Source: Aequorivita sp. UBA3180 (GTDB lineage Bacteria > Bacteroidota > Bacteroidia > Flavobacteriales > Flavobacteriaceae). Taken from it: a stretch of DNA of 64,000 nt. This document shows positions 15,539-24,137 of this stretch, piece after piece. The stretch lies in the NCBI GenBank assembly GCA_002364215.1, contig DEXQ01000002.1:94379-158378 (forward strand). The letters are read 5' to 3'. Position numbers and translations under genes: made by a program. Numbering within the stretch: position 1 is the stretch's first letter; the number at the start of each line of letters is the position of its first letter. The notes beneath the pieces are model-generated. The model was given only the letters and a program-made list of their open reading frames with translations. It was not told the DNA's origin and did not search any database.

Positions 15539-15571
15539 AAAAAAAGCTGTTTAATGGTTGTTAAACAGCTT
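15539..15571 (-). terminator. Terminator of tRNA-fMet on the element side
   Basis: Perfect 11-bp stem (aagctgtttaa / ttaaacagctt, loop of 6) followed on the minus strand by seven T. It starts 11 nt after the tRNA 3' end and ends next to the integrase GTG codon. Because it lies left of the tRNA it probably belongs to element DNA. Confidence 0.8.
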
Positions 15572-15581
15572 CTTAGCTTAG

Positions 15582-15654
<73 letters not shown>

Positions 15655-15664
15655 ATATGGACGG

Positions 15665-15694
15665 CAAAGATACAAACCTTTTTATAGTTCACAA
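15665..15694 (-). promoter_or_regulatory. Promoter of tRNA-fMet
   Basis: On the minus strand there is TTG (15694-15692), 19 nt, then TATCTTTG (15672-15665), an exact match to the Bacteroidota TTG-N19-TAnnTTTG promoter. The mature tRNA 5' end lies 10 nt downstream. Confidence 0.8.
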
Positions 15695-15768
15695 TGAAGA
15701 AATGCTAAATTTTTCAAAAATAAAAACCCTTTCATTTTTCGATGCCTTTCTTTACTTATATTTAAAAG

Positions 15769-17316
15769 ATGAAAAAGAACTATAGAAAAATTATTTACGG
15801 CATTCTGGCATTGTGTGCGGTTTTCCTGATAGGAACAATAGCAGCCAATTTAATTGTTAAAAATAAGGTTGAGGATTTTATAAAGAACCGATTGCCGCAA
15901 AATATGACCAGAGCCTATGATGAAATTTCCGTAGAAACTTTTGGCGGCTCACTCTCCATCACCAATGCCTCACTTATCATTAAAAACAAAAGGAATGAGG
16001 CGCAACATACGTTTGTAAACGTCGAAAAACTTAAAATTTCCGATGTAAGCTATTGGGATTATTTAATCCACAATGAAATACACATAGAAAACATCACCCT
16101 CGAAAATCCGACGATAGCTTATTACCAAGATCGGGTCCAAAAAAGCGAAAACAGCACGGATGGCGGTCTAATTTCAATTTACAAACCAATTATAATCGAC
16201 AATCTGAAAATAAACCATACCAAACTGGCCATTTTTGAAAAAGGACAGGATTCCACAAAACTCTATACCAAAGGCCTTTCCGTGGAAATTAATGGTATTA
16301 AAATAGACAACAACACCATTGCCCGAAAAATACCGCTTGATTATAAAAACTACGAGGCTAAGAGCGATACGCTTTTCGTAAAGGTAAGCGCATTTGAGAA
16401 TCTGACCGTACAGGATTTTTCCATCCAAAACCGCACTGCCAATTTTAAAAATTTAGAGCTAAAAACAAAGTATTCAAAACAGGAATTGTCAAAACTGATT
16501 TCGAAAGAGCGCGATCATTATGACCTTTCAGTACCATCGCTGTCGGTAGAAGGAATTGATTTTGGTTTTAAGCAAAATCGTTTTTATGCAAAAAGTAAAA
16601 AGGTTTCCCTAACCGAACCTTCACTGGAACTATTTCGGGATAAACTGGTGGCCGATGAGACCAAGACAAAGCCTTTGTACAGCAAAATGCTTCGGGAGCT
16701 TCCATTCGCGCTCACTGTGGATTCCCTTAAAATATCGGACGCGAAAATAGTTTATGAAGAACGTCAAAATGCAGAAAACATGGGCGGCTCCATCAATTTT
16801 GAAAACTTAAATGCCGAAATGGCCAACGTGAGCAACACTTATAATAGCCCTACCAAAACAGAAATAAAAATAAAATCCAATTTTATGGAAAAAACCCCCA
16901 TCACAGTAAATTGGAGTTTTGACGTTCAAAATACGGAAGACCAGTTTCAATTTAGGGCTGAAGTGGGGCAGCTTGTTGCTGAAAGGTTAAACAGTTTTAC
17001 AGAACCAAATCTAAAAGTAATGCTGGAAGGTAACACCAACAAAACTTATTTTACAATTGATGGAAATAATACCAGCTCAACAATAGATATGAAAATAAAC
17101 TATTCAGACTTTAAGGTAACTTTGTTGCAAAAAGACGGAAAAGAAAAAAATAAGTTTCTCTCGACGATAGCTAATATCTTTATTTCAAAAAACAGCGAGA
17201 AAAAAGATGAGTTTTACAAAGAAGGAAAAGCAAATGCCACTCGTAACAAATCTAAATCAGTTTTTAATTTTTTGTGGATAAACGTTAAGGAAGCTCTTAT
17301 TAAAATTTTGATTTAA
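15769..17316 (+). CDS. AsmA/DUF748-like inner-membrane anchored protein
   Basis: 515 residues. A single N-terminal membrane anchor (about 8-30) is followed by a long, repetitive beta-type periplasmic region with recurring units such as IHIENITLENPTIAYY and LTVDSLKISDAKIVYEER. These are typical of the AsmA/DUF748 group, related to bridge-like lipid-transfer proteins of the envelope. Function in this organism is not established. A homologue-type protein of 882 residues lies at 56909-59557. It is the first chromosomal gene after the tRNA and faces a convergent SpoIIAA-like gene 8 nt away. Confidence 0.75.
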   Translation: MKKNYRKIIYGILALCAVFLIGTIAANLIVKNKVEDFIKNRLPQNMTRAYDEISVETFGGSLSITNASLIIKNKRNEAQHTFVNVEKLKISDVSYWDYLIHNEIHIENITLENPTIAYYQDRVQKSENSTDGGLISIYKPIIIDNLKINHTKLAIFEKGQDSTKLYTKGLSVEINGIKIDNNTIARKIPLDYKNYEAKSDTLFVKVSAFENLTVQDFSIQNRTANFKNLELKTKYSKQELSKLISKERDHYDLSVPSLSVEGIDFGFKQNRFYAKSKKVSLTEPSLELFRDKLVADETKTKPLYSKMLRELPFALTVDSLKISDAKIVYEERQNAENMGGSINFENLNAEMANVSNTYNSPTKTEIKIKSNFMEKTPITVNWSFDVQNTEDQFQFRAEVGQLVAERLNSFTEPNLKVMLEGNTNKTYFTIDGNNTSSTIDMKINYSDFKVTLLQKDGKEKNKFLSTIANIFISKNSEKKDEFYKEGKANATRNKSKSVFNFLWINVKEALIKILI

Positions 17317-17324
17317 ACAAAAGC

Positions 17325-17678
17325 TTAATGACTGATCCACTGTATAGCGTCCAGTCTTTGTTGTGTAGGGAAAATTCGAAGTTCGGCATTGAAAAAAAGC
17401 TTTTCGAGCGTACTTACAATCTGCAACCATTTACGATCCGTCACTACAGCCACTCTATCAAAACGGTTTCCGGTTTTAATTTTAAACGGTAAGCTTTTAA
17501 TAACAGCTTTAAGTGAAATATCTGCATTAATAGTATCTTCTATATATAGACTCACCTTATCATAGACCTCAAGTTTATTATTTACTTCTATTTGGATTTT
17601 TTCTACTGAACCTTCATCATACGGGCCATCAACAATAAAACCAATAATATTATCTGCGAGCGTGAAAGAGGAGATCAT
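17325..17678 (-). CDS. SpoIIAA-like (STAS/SEC14 fold) protein
   Basis: 117 residues matching the SpoIIAA-like family (DUF3478): N-terminal strand NIIGFIVDGPYDEGSVEKI, then VSLYIEDTINADI and a C-terminal FDRVAVVTDRKWLQ. The family has an anti-sigma-antagonist-like fold without an established phosphorylatable serine and is thought to bind lipid or small hydrophobic ligands. No partner kinase gene is adjacent. Convergent with the AsmA-like gene. Confidence 0.75.
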   Translation of the reverse strand: MISSFTLADNIIGFIVDGPYDEGSVEKIQIEVNNKLEVYDKVSLYIEDTINADISLKAVIKSLPFKIKTGNRFDRVAVVTDRKWLQIVSTLEKLFFNAELRIFPTQQRLDAIQWISH

Positions 17679-17724
17679 AGGGAAGTATGTCAGGTTTGTT
17701 TCTATAAATTTATGAAATTAAAAC

Positions 17725-17907
17725 TTACTGACCAATACTGTTCGCTGAAAAGCCAATAAGTTCGCCATCTTGAAAGGTTACTTCCAATTCAATGGGGTTG
17801 CAACAAATCTCACAATCCTCAATATATTTTTGATGCCGAACCGAAGTATCCAGCAACATCGAAATTTCTTCCCAACAATGAGGGCATTGAAAAAAGTGTT
17901 CGTACAT
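17725..17907 (-). CDS. CPXCG-type cysteine-rich protein
   Basis: 60 residues beginning MYEHFFQCPHC and containing a second pair, CEICCNP, about 23 residues later. Two CxxC pairs predict one structural zinc site. This short family is widespread in Gammaproteobacteria and Bacteroidota and has no assigned function. It lies 5 nt downstream of the patatin gene on the same strand and is probably cotranscribed with it. Confidence 0.8.
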   Translation of the reverse strand: MYEHFFQCPHCWEEISMLLDTSVRHQKYIEDCEICCNPIELEVTFQDGELIGFSANSIGQ

Positions 17908-17912
17908 AGCTA

Positions 17913-19640
17913 TTATTTCAATAAATCATTTTCCCCCAGCTCTTTCTCTAGGGCTTCTTTTACAAATTTATACCCTGCGTTTTTTGCGTAAAAGAAATTT
18001 GCCAAAAAAGAAAGAAACTTGTTCTTCAGCAAATGTTTCACTATCAGCCCGATTCTATCCTTGATTTTGGATTTGTAACGGCTTTCAAATTCTGAAAAGG
18101 ATAATTTTGGGTACGGCAAGTCCTGAATTTCGGCATCCTTTCCGTAGTTTATTTTATCCACCTGGTTGTCAAAATTCCTCAGGACGCGCATATCGGGTAT
18201 AATAGGAAAAAACTTTTCGCCATTGGGATCCATTGCAGGCACCGAAAATTGATACCTATCCTTTATGGCGCTATTTGGTACAATGCTCAAACGCTTTTCA
18301 ATATCTTCAGAAGCTACCGCGAAATAATACCGCAAAAAAACTTGGCAATTCTTTCGACCCAGCTGAAAATCGTGCTCCCGAAAATCTCGACTCAAAAAGC
18401 CTGCAAAACCACCAATGGGAGCAGCAGCCAAATCATTTTTGGGACGAACCCACTTCCCGTCCTTTTCAATTTTACGAATAGGTTCAATTAAAAATTTAGT
18501 CCGATCGGTCATGTCCAGCGCGTCCAAAATACCATCCTGGTTGAACATTACTTGATTGCGAAGCGCTTTTAAAAGCCCTCCTGCTATGCTCATAATTCCA
18601 CTGCCACTTTCAGCAACGTCGTGATCTTTGTTCGGAAACGGATCTATCATTATTACTCCATACTTGCAAGCTTCAATACTCTTTGGGTTCTTTTCCCGTA
18701 AAACTTTCAGTCCAATTCCGTAGGGTTCGTTATTAATGACACCACCATCCACAGAGTTGAATTTATAAATAGCGCCTTCGGGTAAAAGTGGTTCGATGCC
18801 CTTGGATTTATTGAACAAATATTTCGGGTACCGTTTGATGTATTCCGAAGAAATAGCAACCTCCCGTGATTTTAAACCAATTGGAAATGCTGCGGTACTC
18901 AACGTGGCATCTTTTAAATATTGAAGATGTGTTTCGTTTGAAAGATCGAGCACATAGTACAGTTCGTCTTCCTTTGTAGGTATCCCGGTGGGATATTTAT
19001 CATTCTTTAACTTATATCTGAAAAAACCACCGTGATTTGTGATAACCGTTCCTTTCGAAGTATCGCGCCCGCTATCATCAAAATTTACCATAAAGTTGAT
19101 ACCGCGCAGGTTGGTAGTAGTCAAAATCACGTCCAGATTGTCTGAGGCGTATTTGGGAATTTTACGTTGCTCACGGACCGCCAACGCTTCATCGGCAATT
19201 ACATCTATTGCTTGGGTATTCAGCAGGGACCGTACTTCGCCGTACTCTTTTAAATCACCATTGTTCAGCAGTTTGTCCACCGTACTATTTTCAGCGGTGT
19301 TGCCCATATCTACCCAGCTTTTGTAGAAAATATTATCGGTTCCTGAGGGATTGTCTTTGTTGAAACTTTTGAACTTTTTGTCGGCCAAGGCCATAAATGT
19401 CAACGAGCCCGAAATTCCACCTGCCGAAGAGCCGCTTATTACGTCAATTTCCACTTGATGCATCGGGATGGTGTGATCATAATCTGGATGTGCAACTCCA
19501 AGTTTTCGATTTTTCTCCTTGGCCTTTTCCCAAAGGTCGAGTGTTTCAATTAAATAATCCAAAACGCCAGCAGTATAAGCTCCCGCAGATACCGCCCCGG
19601 CCATAGTGATACAAAGTTTGAATGTGTTTTCGTTTTCCAT
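17913..19640 (-). CDS. Patatin-like phospholipase
   Basis: 575 residues from ATG 19640 (a GTG start 9 nt upstream is weaker). An N-terminal Gly/Ala-rich oxyanion region (MAGAVSAGAYTAGVLDYL) is followed by the nucleophile elbow SGSSAGG (GxSxG) and, further on, DGGVINNEP with the Asp of the Ser-Asp dyad. These are the three signatures of patatin phospholipases, which hydrolyse acyl esters of membrane lipids. There is no signal peptide, so it is likely cytoplasmic or peripheral. The long C-terminal half is family specific. Confidence 0.85.
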   Translation of the reverse strand: MENENTFKLCITMAGAVSAGAYTAGVLDYLIETLDLWEKAKEKNRKLGVAHPDYDHTIPMHQVEIDVISGSSAGGISGSLTFMALADKKFKSFNKDNPSGTDNIFYKSWVDMGNTAENSTVDKLLNNGDLKEYGEVRSLLNTQAIDVIADEALAVREQRKIPKYASDNLDVILTTTNLRGINFMVNFDDSGRDTSKGTVITNHGGFFRYKLKNDKYPTGIPTKEDELYYVLDLSNETHLQYLKDATLSTAAFPIGLKSREVAISSEYIKRYPKYLFNKSKGIEPLLPEGAIYKFNSVDGGVINNEPYGIGLKVLREKNPKSIEACKYGVIMIDPFPNKDHDVAESGSGIMSIAGGLLKALRNQVMFNQDGILDALDMTDRTKFLIEPIRKIEKDGKWVRPKNDLAAAPIGGFAGFLSRDFREHDFQLGRKNCQVFLRYYFAVASEDIEKRLSIVPNSAIKDRYQFSVPAMDPNGEKFFPIIPDMRVLRNFDNQVDKINYGKDAEIQDLPYPKLSFSEFESRYKSKIKDRIGLIVKHLLKNKFLSFLANFFYAKNAGYKFVKEALEKELGENDLLK

Positions 19641-19722
19641 AATCCCCACGATTTGTTTAACCTGTTAAAAAAGAACAAGTTAAGATAAATAATCGAAAGA
19701 AATTACAGGATTTTTCCTGTTT

Positions 19723-21633
19723 TTAGGATAGGGATTCCACTGTTTCCTGAAGCACTTCCCACTCTTCCATCAGCTTTTTTAGCTTCTTTTTCTTTTCTTG
19801 GTACTTGTCAAAAAAGTGTGGCTTTGCAATAGTTTCTTCGTAATTTATAAGAAGTTCGGTGTCAATAGTTGCAATCTCTTTTTCCAAAGAAGAAATTGCC
19901 GATTCCACGTTGCTGAGCTTGTTTTTTACCGATTTCAGTTTTTTCTGAATTTCATATTCCTCGCCCGCGGTTCTCTTTTCTTTTACTTCGGAAACCACCG
20001 TCTTTTTTTCAGCCTCCCGAAGATTTTGGAGGTTTCGCTGCTCAAGAAAATAATTAACATCGCCTAAATATTCCTTTATGTGATGGTCTTTAAATTCGTA
20101 TACTTTATTGGTCAACCCTTGCAGAAAATCACGATCGTGGGAAACCAAAAGCAAGGTTCCCTCAAAACTTCTTAAAGCATCTTTCAGTACGTTTTTGGAT
20201 TTTATGTCGAGGTGGTTTGTAGGTTCATCCATCACCAAAACGTTAAAAGTTTGCAACAGCAATTTTGCCAATGCCAATCGGTTTCTTTCGCCCCCGCTCA
20301 GCACGCGGACAAATTTTTCAACTTCATCTCCACGAAAAAGAAAAGAACCGAGAATATCACGCACACGGCTTCGGTTTTTTTCATTGGCGGCATCAATCAT
20401 CGTGTCAAGTACAGTTTTGCTACCATCGAGATAATCGGCTTGGTTTTGGGCAAAATAGCCAATCTGAACATTATGGCCCAAAGTGAGTTTTCCGCCGTGC
20501 TCAATTTCGCCAACAATAATCTTTGCCAAAGTAGATTTACCTTGACCGTTTTGACCTACAAAGGCAATTTTGCTATCGCGATCTACCAAAAGATCAACAC
20601 TCTTCAAAACTTTTTTATCTCCATAGTTTTTGGAAATATTTTCGGCTTCAATCACTACTTTTCCCGGGGTGATTGACACCGGAAAACGCAGCGTCATCAC
20701 ACTGTTGTCGTCTTCATCTACTTCAATACGGTCTATTTTGTCCAGTTTTTTTATGAGCGACTGTGCCATCGTCGCCTTACTTGCCTTTGCGCGAAATTTA
20801 TCTATCAATTTTTCAGTCTGTTCAATCTGCTTTTGCTGATTTTTTTGCGAAGCTAATTGTTGCTCACGCAATTCATTCCGAAGTACTAAATACTGTGTAT
20901 ATGGTTTGTTGAAATCGTAAATTTTTCCAAGGGAAATTTCAATGGTACGATTGGTCACGTTGTCCAAAAACATTTTATCGTGGGAAACGATTACAACGGC
21001 GCCCGCATATCCTTTTAAAAATTCCTCCAACCAAAGAATGGATTCAATATCCAAGTGGTTTGTAGGCTCATCCAGCAGCAGGATATCGTTGTTTTGAAGC
21101 AGGAGCTTCGCCAGTTCAATACGCATACGCCACCCGCCGGAAAAAGTTTCAGTTAGTTTTGTAAAATCTTCCCGCTGAAAGCCCAAACCTTGTAGAATGC
21201 GTTCGGTTTCGCCTTGATAATTATAGCCACCGTGAATTTCGTATTGGTGCTGCACTTCGTTTAAATCTACCATAAGTTGATGATAGCTGTCACTTTCGTA
21301 ATCAGTGCGCTCGGCGAGTTGGGTGTTTATTTCGGCAAGCTGTTTTTCAAGTCTTTTTATTTCAGTGAAAGCTTCGTAAGATTCCTCCAAAACCGTGCGT
21401 CCTTTTTCAAAATCGATATCCTGTTTTAAAAACCCAATGGATATTTCTTTATCAGTCGCTATTTGGCCACTGTCATATTCCTGTTCTCCCGCGATAATTT
21501 TTAAAAGCGTTGATTTGCCCGCACCATTTTTTCCAACCAATCCTACCCGATCGCCAGGTTTTAATTGGAAGGTAATTTTCTCGAACAAGTAGTCGCCTTG
21601 AAAGGAAACCGATAAATTGTGGATATTGACCAT
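19723..21633 (-). CDS. ABC-F family ATPase
   Basis: 636 residues with two ABC ATPase domains in one chain and no membrane segment. Walker A motifs are GKNGAGKST and GQNGQGKST; signatures are FSGGWRMR and LSGGERNR; Walker B reads LLLDEPTNHLD and LVMDEPTNHLD. The interdomain linker is charged and helical, and the C-terminus is a coiled coil (about 550-636). This is the Uup/YheS-like branch of ABC-F proteins, which bind the ribosome E site and relieve stalled translation, or act on DNA transposition in the case of Uup. The exact subgroup is not decided here. Confidence 0.9.
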   Translation of the reverse strand: MVNIHNLSVSFQGDYLFEKITFQLKPGDRVGLVGKNGAGKSTLLKIIAGEQEYDSGQIATDKEISIGFLKQDIDFEKGRTVLEESYEAFTEIKRLEKQLAEINTQLAERTDYESDSYHQLMVDLNEVQHQYEIHGGYNYQGETERILQGLGFQREDFTKLTETFSGGWRMRIELAKLLLQNNDILLLDEPTNHLDIESILWLEEFLKGYAGAVVIVSHDKMFLDNVTNRTIEISLGKIYDFNKPYTQYLVLRNELREQQLASQKNQQKQIEQTEKLIDKFRAKASKATMAQSLIKKLDKIDRIEVDEDDNSVMTLRFPVSITPGKVVIEAENISKNYGDKKVLKSVDLLVDRDSKIAFVGQNGQGKSTLAKIIVGEIEHGGKLTLGHNVQIGYFAQNQADYLDGSKTVLDTMIDAANEKNRSRVRDILGSFLFRGDEVEKFVRVLSGGERNRLALAKLLLQTFNVLVMDEPTNHLDIKSKNVLKDALRSFEGTLLLVSHDRDFLQGLTNKVYEFKDHHIKEYLGDVNYFLEQRNLQNLREAEKKTVVSEVKEKRTAGEEYEIQKKLKSVKNKLSNVESAISSLEKEIATIDTELLINYEETIAKPHFFDKYQEKKKKLKKLMEEWEVLQETVESLS

Positions 21634-21664
21634 TATAAAGGACTAAAATTTCTGCAAAGATGCT

Positions 21665-21672
21665 TAATTTTG
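21665..21672 (+). promoter_or_regulatory. Candidate -7 box for the DUF983 gene
   Basis: TAATTTTG matches TAnnTTTG and ends 20 nt before ATG 21693. It overlaps the first codons of the longer possible reading frame from 21660, which favours the later start. No well-placed TTG is seen upstream. Confidence 0.45.
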
Positions 21673-21692
21673 CACTGCTAAAAAAACTGATT

Positions 21693-22079
21693 ATGCAATT
21701 CCTCAAAGGCTCCAAACTCTACAGTATATTTACGGGAACTTGCCCAGTGTGCCATAAAGGTGAAATGTACGTTGAACGCAATCCTTACAAACTCTCAAAA
21801 GCCTTGAAAATGCACGAGCGCTGCAGCCATTGCAACACAAAATTTAAAATTGAGCCTTCCTTTTTTTACGGTGCAATGTACGTGAGCTATGCAGTGGGCG
21901 TGGCCATTGCGGTTGCTACTTTTATCATTGCTTATTTTTTTATCGGGTTGGATAGAAACTATACCTTCTTTGCCATTATAGGCACCTTGGTTGTGATGCT
22001 TCCGCTTATTTTAAGAATTTCGCGAAATATTTGGATCAACTTTTTTATGAAATACAATAAAAGCAAAGCCGAAGCCTAA
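21693..22079 (+). CDS. DUF983 membrane protein
   Basis: 128 residues from ATG 21693. The N-terminal treble-clef-like zinc part has CPVCHKGEMY and, 20 residues on, CSHCNTKF. Two membrane segments follow (about 60-80 and 85-105), and the protein ends in a basic tail. This matches DUF983 (cytochrome-c-oxidase-neighbour family in Alphaproteobacteria, free-standing in Flavobacteriia). A function is not established. An upstream ATG at 21660 is possible but lies on a predicted promoter box. Confidence 0.85.
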   Translation: MQFLKGSKLYSIFTGTCPVCHKGEMYVERNPYKLSKALKMHERCSHCNTKFKIEPSFFYGAMYVSYAVGVAIAVATFIIAYFFIGLDRNYTFFAIIGTLVVMLPLILRISRNIWINFFMKYNKSKAEA

Positions 22080-22089
22080 TTTAAAGCTT

Positions 22090-23133
22090 TCACAACATTC
22101 TCGTAATATTCATCTCTTTGGGAAGTGGTATATCATTTTCCAAATAATTAAAAAGGATTTCCGAAAGTAAGGGTGCCATCAAAAAACCGCGGGAGCCCAA
22201 ACCATTAAAAAATATGAAGTTCGGGTTTTCTTTCAAGCTTCCCAGTAAGGGCCTATGATCCTTGGTAGTGGGCCTTACACCCGCAGTATGTCCTATTAAT
22301 TGGAAAGGGCAATTAATAACGGTTTTCAATTTTAATAGTATTTCTTCTTTTGCTTCGTTTGTAGTATGAAGGCTGTAATCATCACGGCTGTATGTTGCCC
22401 CAACTTTGTATTGGTCATTCCCCAATGGAATTAAATACACGGGGCCTTTTAAAAGCGTTTTCAGCTTAAGTTCCGGAGCTTTAATAATTAGGTATTCGCC
22501 TTTGTTTCCAATTAACGTATGCTTTGGGAAAAAGGGGTTTTCAACTGCTTGGGCGCCTTCGGCGAAAATGATTTTCTTTGCAGAAATGTTTTTATAAACC
22601 ACTCCGTTTTCTTTTTGAAAAACGTCATTGTATTGAAATACTTCCGCAAGCAAACTATTTGCTTTTAAAAGAAGATTTCGATACTCTGAAAGTAAAATAT
22701 CGGTTTGTATTTGGGCCGTACCCAAAATTTTTCCATATCCGAAAGGAGCTTCGATAGCGGGATTATCATTCTTTAAAAATTCTGAGGAAAGAAATTGCCG
22801 GAGCTCTTTTTTATCGCTTGCAACAGACCAATTGTTCTGCTCTTCCACACTTTTGAAAATTCTAAAAATTGGAGTTTCAACAAAAAAATCTTTTCCAAGC
22901 TTTCCCGACAGGGTTTTATAGTAATTAATCGCCACCGGATAAAAAGTTGAGGCGTTCCAAGCCGCCGTGAAGCGTTTAAGCACTGTTGGGTTAAAAACCC
23001 CGCCAGACTTTGCCGTGGAGCCTTTTGCGCCGTTATCAATCACCACAAAGCTTTTCCCGTTGTTTTGGAGCTGTTCGCACAAAGTTATTCCCGCAATCCC
23101 GAGCCCTACGATTATGTAATCTTTTTCAATCAT
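22090..23133 (-). CDS. FAD-dependent amino-acid oxidase-like oxidoreductase (DAO family)
   Basis: 347 residues. The N-terminus has the dinucleotide-binding fold DYIIVGLGIAGITLCEQL (GxGxxG), followed by a DAO-type body with a second conserved region, VGATYSRDDY, and the C-terminal FFNGLGSRGFLMAP, the usual last FAD-contacting loop of glycine oxidase/ThiO-like enzymes. No signal peptide is present. The substrate cannot be told from sequence; amines or small amino acids are likely. It is transcribed away from its DUF983 neighbour and ends convergently with it. Confidence 0.82.
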   Translation of the reverse strand: MIEKDYIIVGLGIAGITLCEQLQNNGKSFVVIDNGAKGSTAKSGGVFNPTVLKRFTAAWNASTFYPVAINYYKTLSGKLGKDFFVETPIFRIFKSVEEQNNWSVASDKKELRQFLSSEFLKNDNPAIEAPFGYGKILGTAQIQTDILLSEYRNLLLKANSLLAEVFQYNDVFQKENGVVYKNISAKKIIFAEGAQAVENPFFPKHTLIGNKGEYLIIKAPELKLKTLLKGPVYLIPLGNDQYKVGATYSRDDYSLHTTNEAKEEILLKLKTVINCPFQLIGHTAGVRPTTKDHRPLLGSLKENPNFIFFNGLGSRGFLMAPLLSEILFNYLENDIPLPKEMNITRML

Positions 23134-23146
23134 TATTGTGATATAA

Positions 23147-23186
23147 AAAACCCTTCAATTTCCGAAAATGAAACTTGAAGGGTTTT
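23147..23186 (-). terminator. Terminator of the gldKLMN operon
   Basis: Perfect 12-bp stem, aaaacccttcaa / ttgaagggtttt, with a 16-nt loop, followed on the minus strand by TTTTTTATAT. It starts 26 nt after the gldN stop and precedes the DAO oxidoreductase gene, so the T9SS operon ends here. Confidence 0.8.
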
Positions 23187-23212
23187 CTTAAAAGTATGGT
23201 TTTACTAATTGA

Positions 23213-24112
23213 TTAATAATTCCACAAATCTATTTCTATGTTACGTATTTGTTCTTTGATTCTTTCAGACTCCAACAATTGCATAAGTGCATTATCATTG
23301 ATGTAATCTTTTACATCCCTATCGCCCTGTACGTTATCCTCTTTATAGATTACGGCGTTGAAACGTCGTGAATTTAACAAGTGGTCATATGAAATGGGTT
23401 GCGATGTATTTTTTCTATTGAAAGCTTTTGCCTCGTGTAAAACTTCACGTGCGCCTGGGAACCATACCCAAAAAAGCTCAACCTTCGAATCAATTCCATC
23501 TTCCGGGAATGCTTTGGAACGTGCTTCATTCGCTACTGGACAAATTCCCAACATACGATATTTAAGCTCACCTTGGCGCTTGTCTAGATACCAATAGCCT
23601 CTAATGTGCCACTCTTCTATATCGCCAGCATCCAAAGAAAAACGACGTACGTATTGTGGATCTACGGTTCCTTCAGCGTTATACTGCTCGATACCCAAAT
23701 CGGTAGTATCGCTATAAACCAAGGAAGCTTCGATATCCTGTAGGGTACGCTTTTCAGTAAAATAGGAATCTGCGTAAACACTTTCTATTTTTCCATTTTT
23801 AATGTTTTTTACCAAAACATCATAAAGAGAGCGTCTGTCCGCGCCAATGTTGTTTGTATCTATAGGATAATAAAGTGGGAAGTTGACTCTTTCATCAAGA
23901 TCAATTATTTCCCAAGTGGTTTTGGACCATAACACATCACGCTCATCCGTATAACCATAAGGTAAGGGCTCATCATTATCATAAGCAATCTGTGCTTCGG
24001 TCTTCTTGCCTATATCTTCGGGGGTTTTGGCGTTAAGAATGTTTACCTGTGCGTTTGCACCGACAGCCATTCCGAGGCCAAAAACACATAAAACAACATT
24101 TTTCAAATTCAT
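23213..24112 (-). CDS. gldN: T9SS outer-membrane ring protein GldN (PorN)
   Basis: 299 residues with a clear signal peptide (MNLKNVVLCVFGLGMAVGANAQ). The mature part contains YDNDEPLPYGYTDERDVLW and YWYLDKRQGELKYRMLGICP, typical of GldN/PorN. GldN forms a periplasmic ring with the lipoprotein GldK on the inner face of the outer membrane and, with the GldL-GldM motor, drives gliding and type IX secretion. Last gene of gldKLMN, 25 nt after gldM. Confidence 0.95.
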   Translation of the reverse strand: MNLKNVVLCVFGLGMAVGANAQVNILNAKTPEDIGKKTEAQIAYDNDEPLPYGYTDERDVLWSKTTWEIIDLDERVNFPLYYPIDTNNIGADRRSLYDVLVKNIKNGKIESVYADSYFTEKRTLQDIEASLVYSDTTDLGIEQYNAEGTVDPQYVRRFSLDAGDIEEWHIRGYWYLDKRQGELKYRMLGICPVANEARSKAFPEDGIDSKVELFWVWFPGAREVLHEAKAFNRKNTSQPISYDHLLNSRRFNAVIYKEDNVQGDRDVKDYINDNALMQLLESERIKEQIRNIEIDLWNY

Positions 24113-24137
24113 ACCGATAGGGGTTTTATACTAAATA

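Larger units (their letters stand above)
1..15581. mobile_element. Integrated element at tRNA-fMet, right part
   Basis: Everything left of the tRNA-fMet 3' end looks foreign to the chromosome on the right: a long rightward run of small membrane-anchored proteins, a polyvalent ArdC/ATPase protein, and a leftward trio of small protein, Dam-type methylase and tyrosine recombinase. The recombinase gene lies next to the tRNA 3' end, the usual arrangement for tRNA-targeting integrases. The left end and the second attachment site are outside the window, so size and att core cannot be read here. No terminase, portal, tail, relaxase or type IV secretion gene is seen. Membrane proteins, a virion-type muralytic enzyme and a probable lysis cassette suggest a tailless membrane-containing virus. 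That is inference; the presence of an integrated element is well supported. Confidence 0.85.

Noticed and set aside
17725..17907. CPXCG protein as a toxin or antitoxin
   Set aside because: It belongs to a known short zinc-binding family, and no partner gene of toxin type is adjacent.
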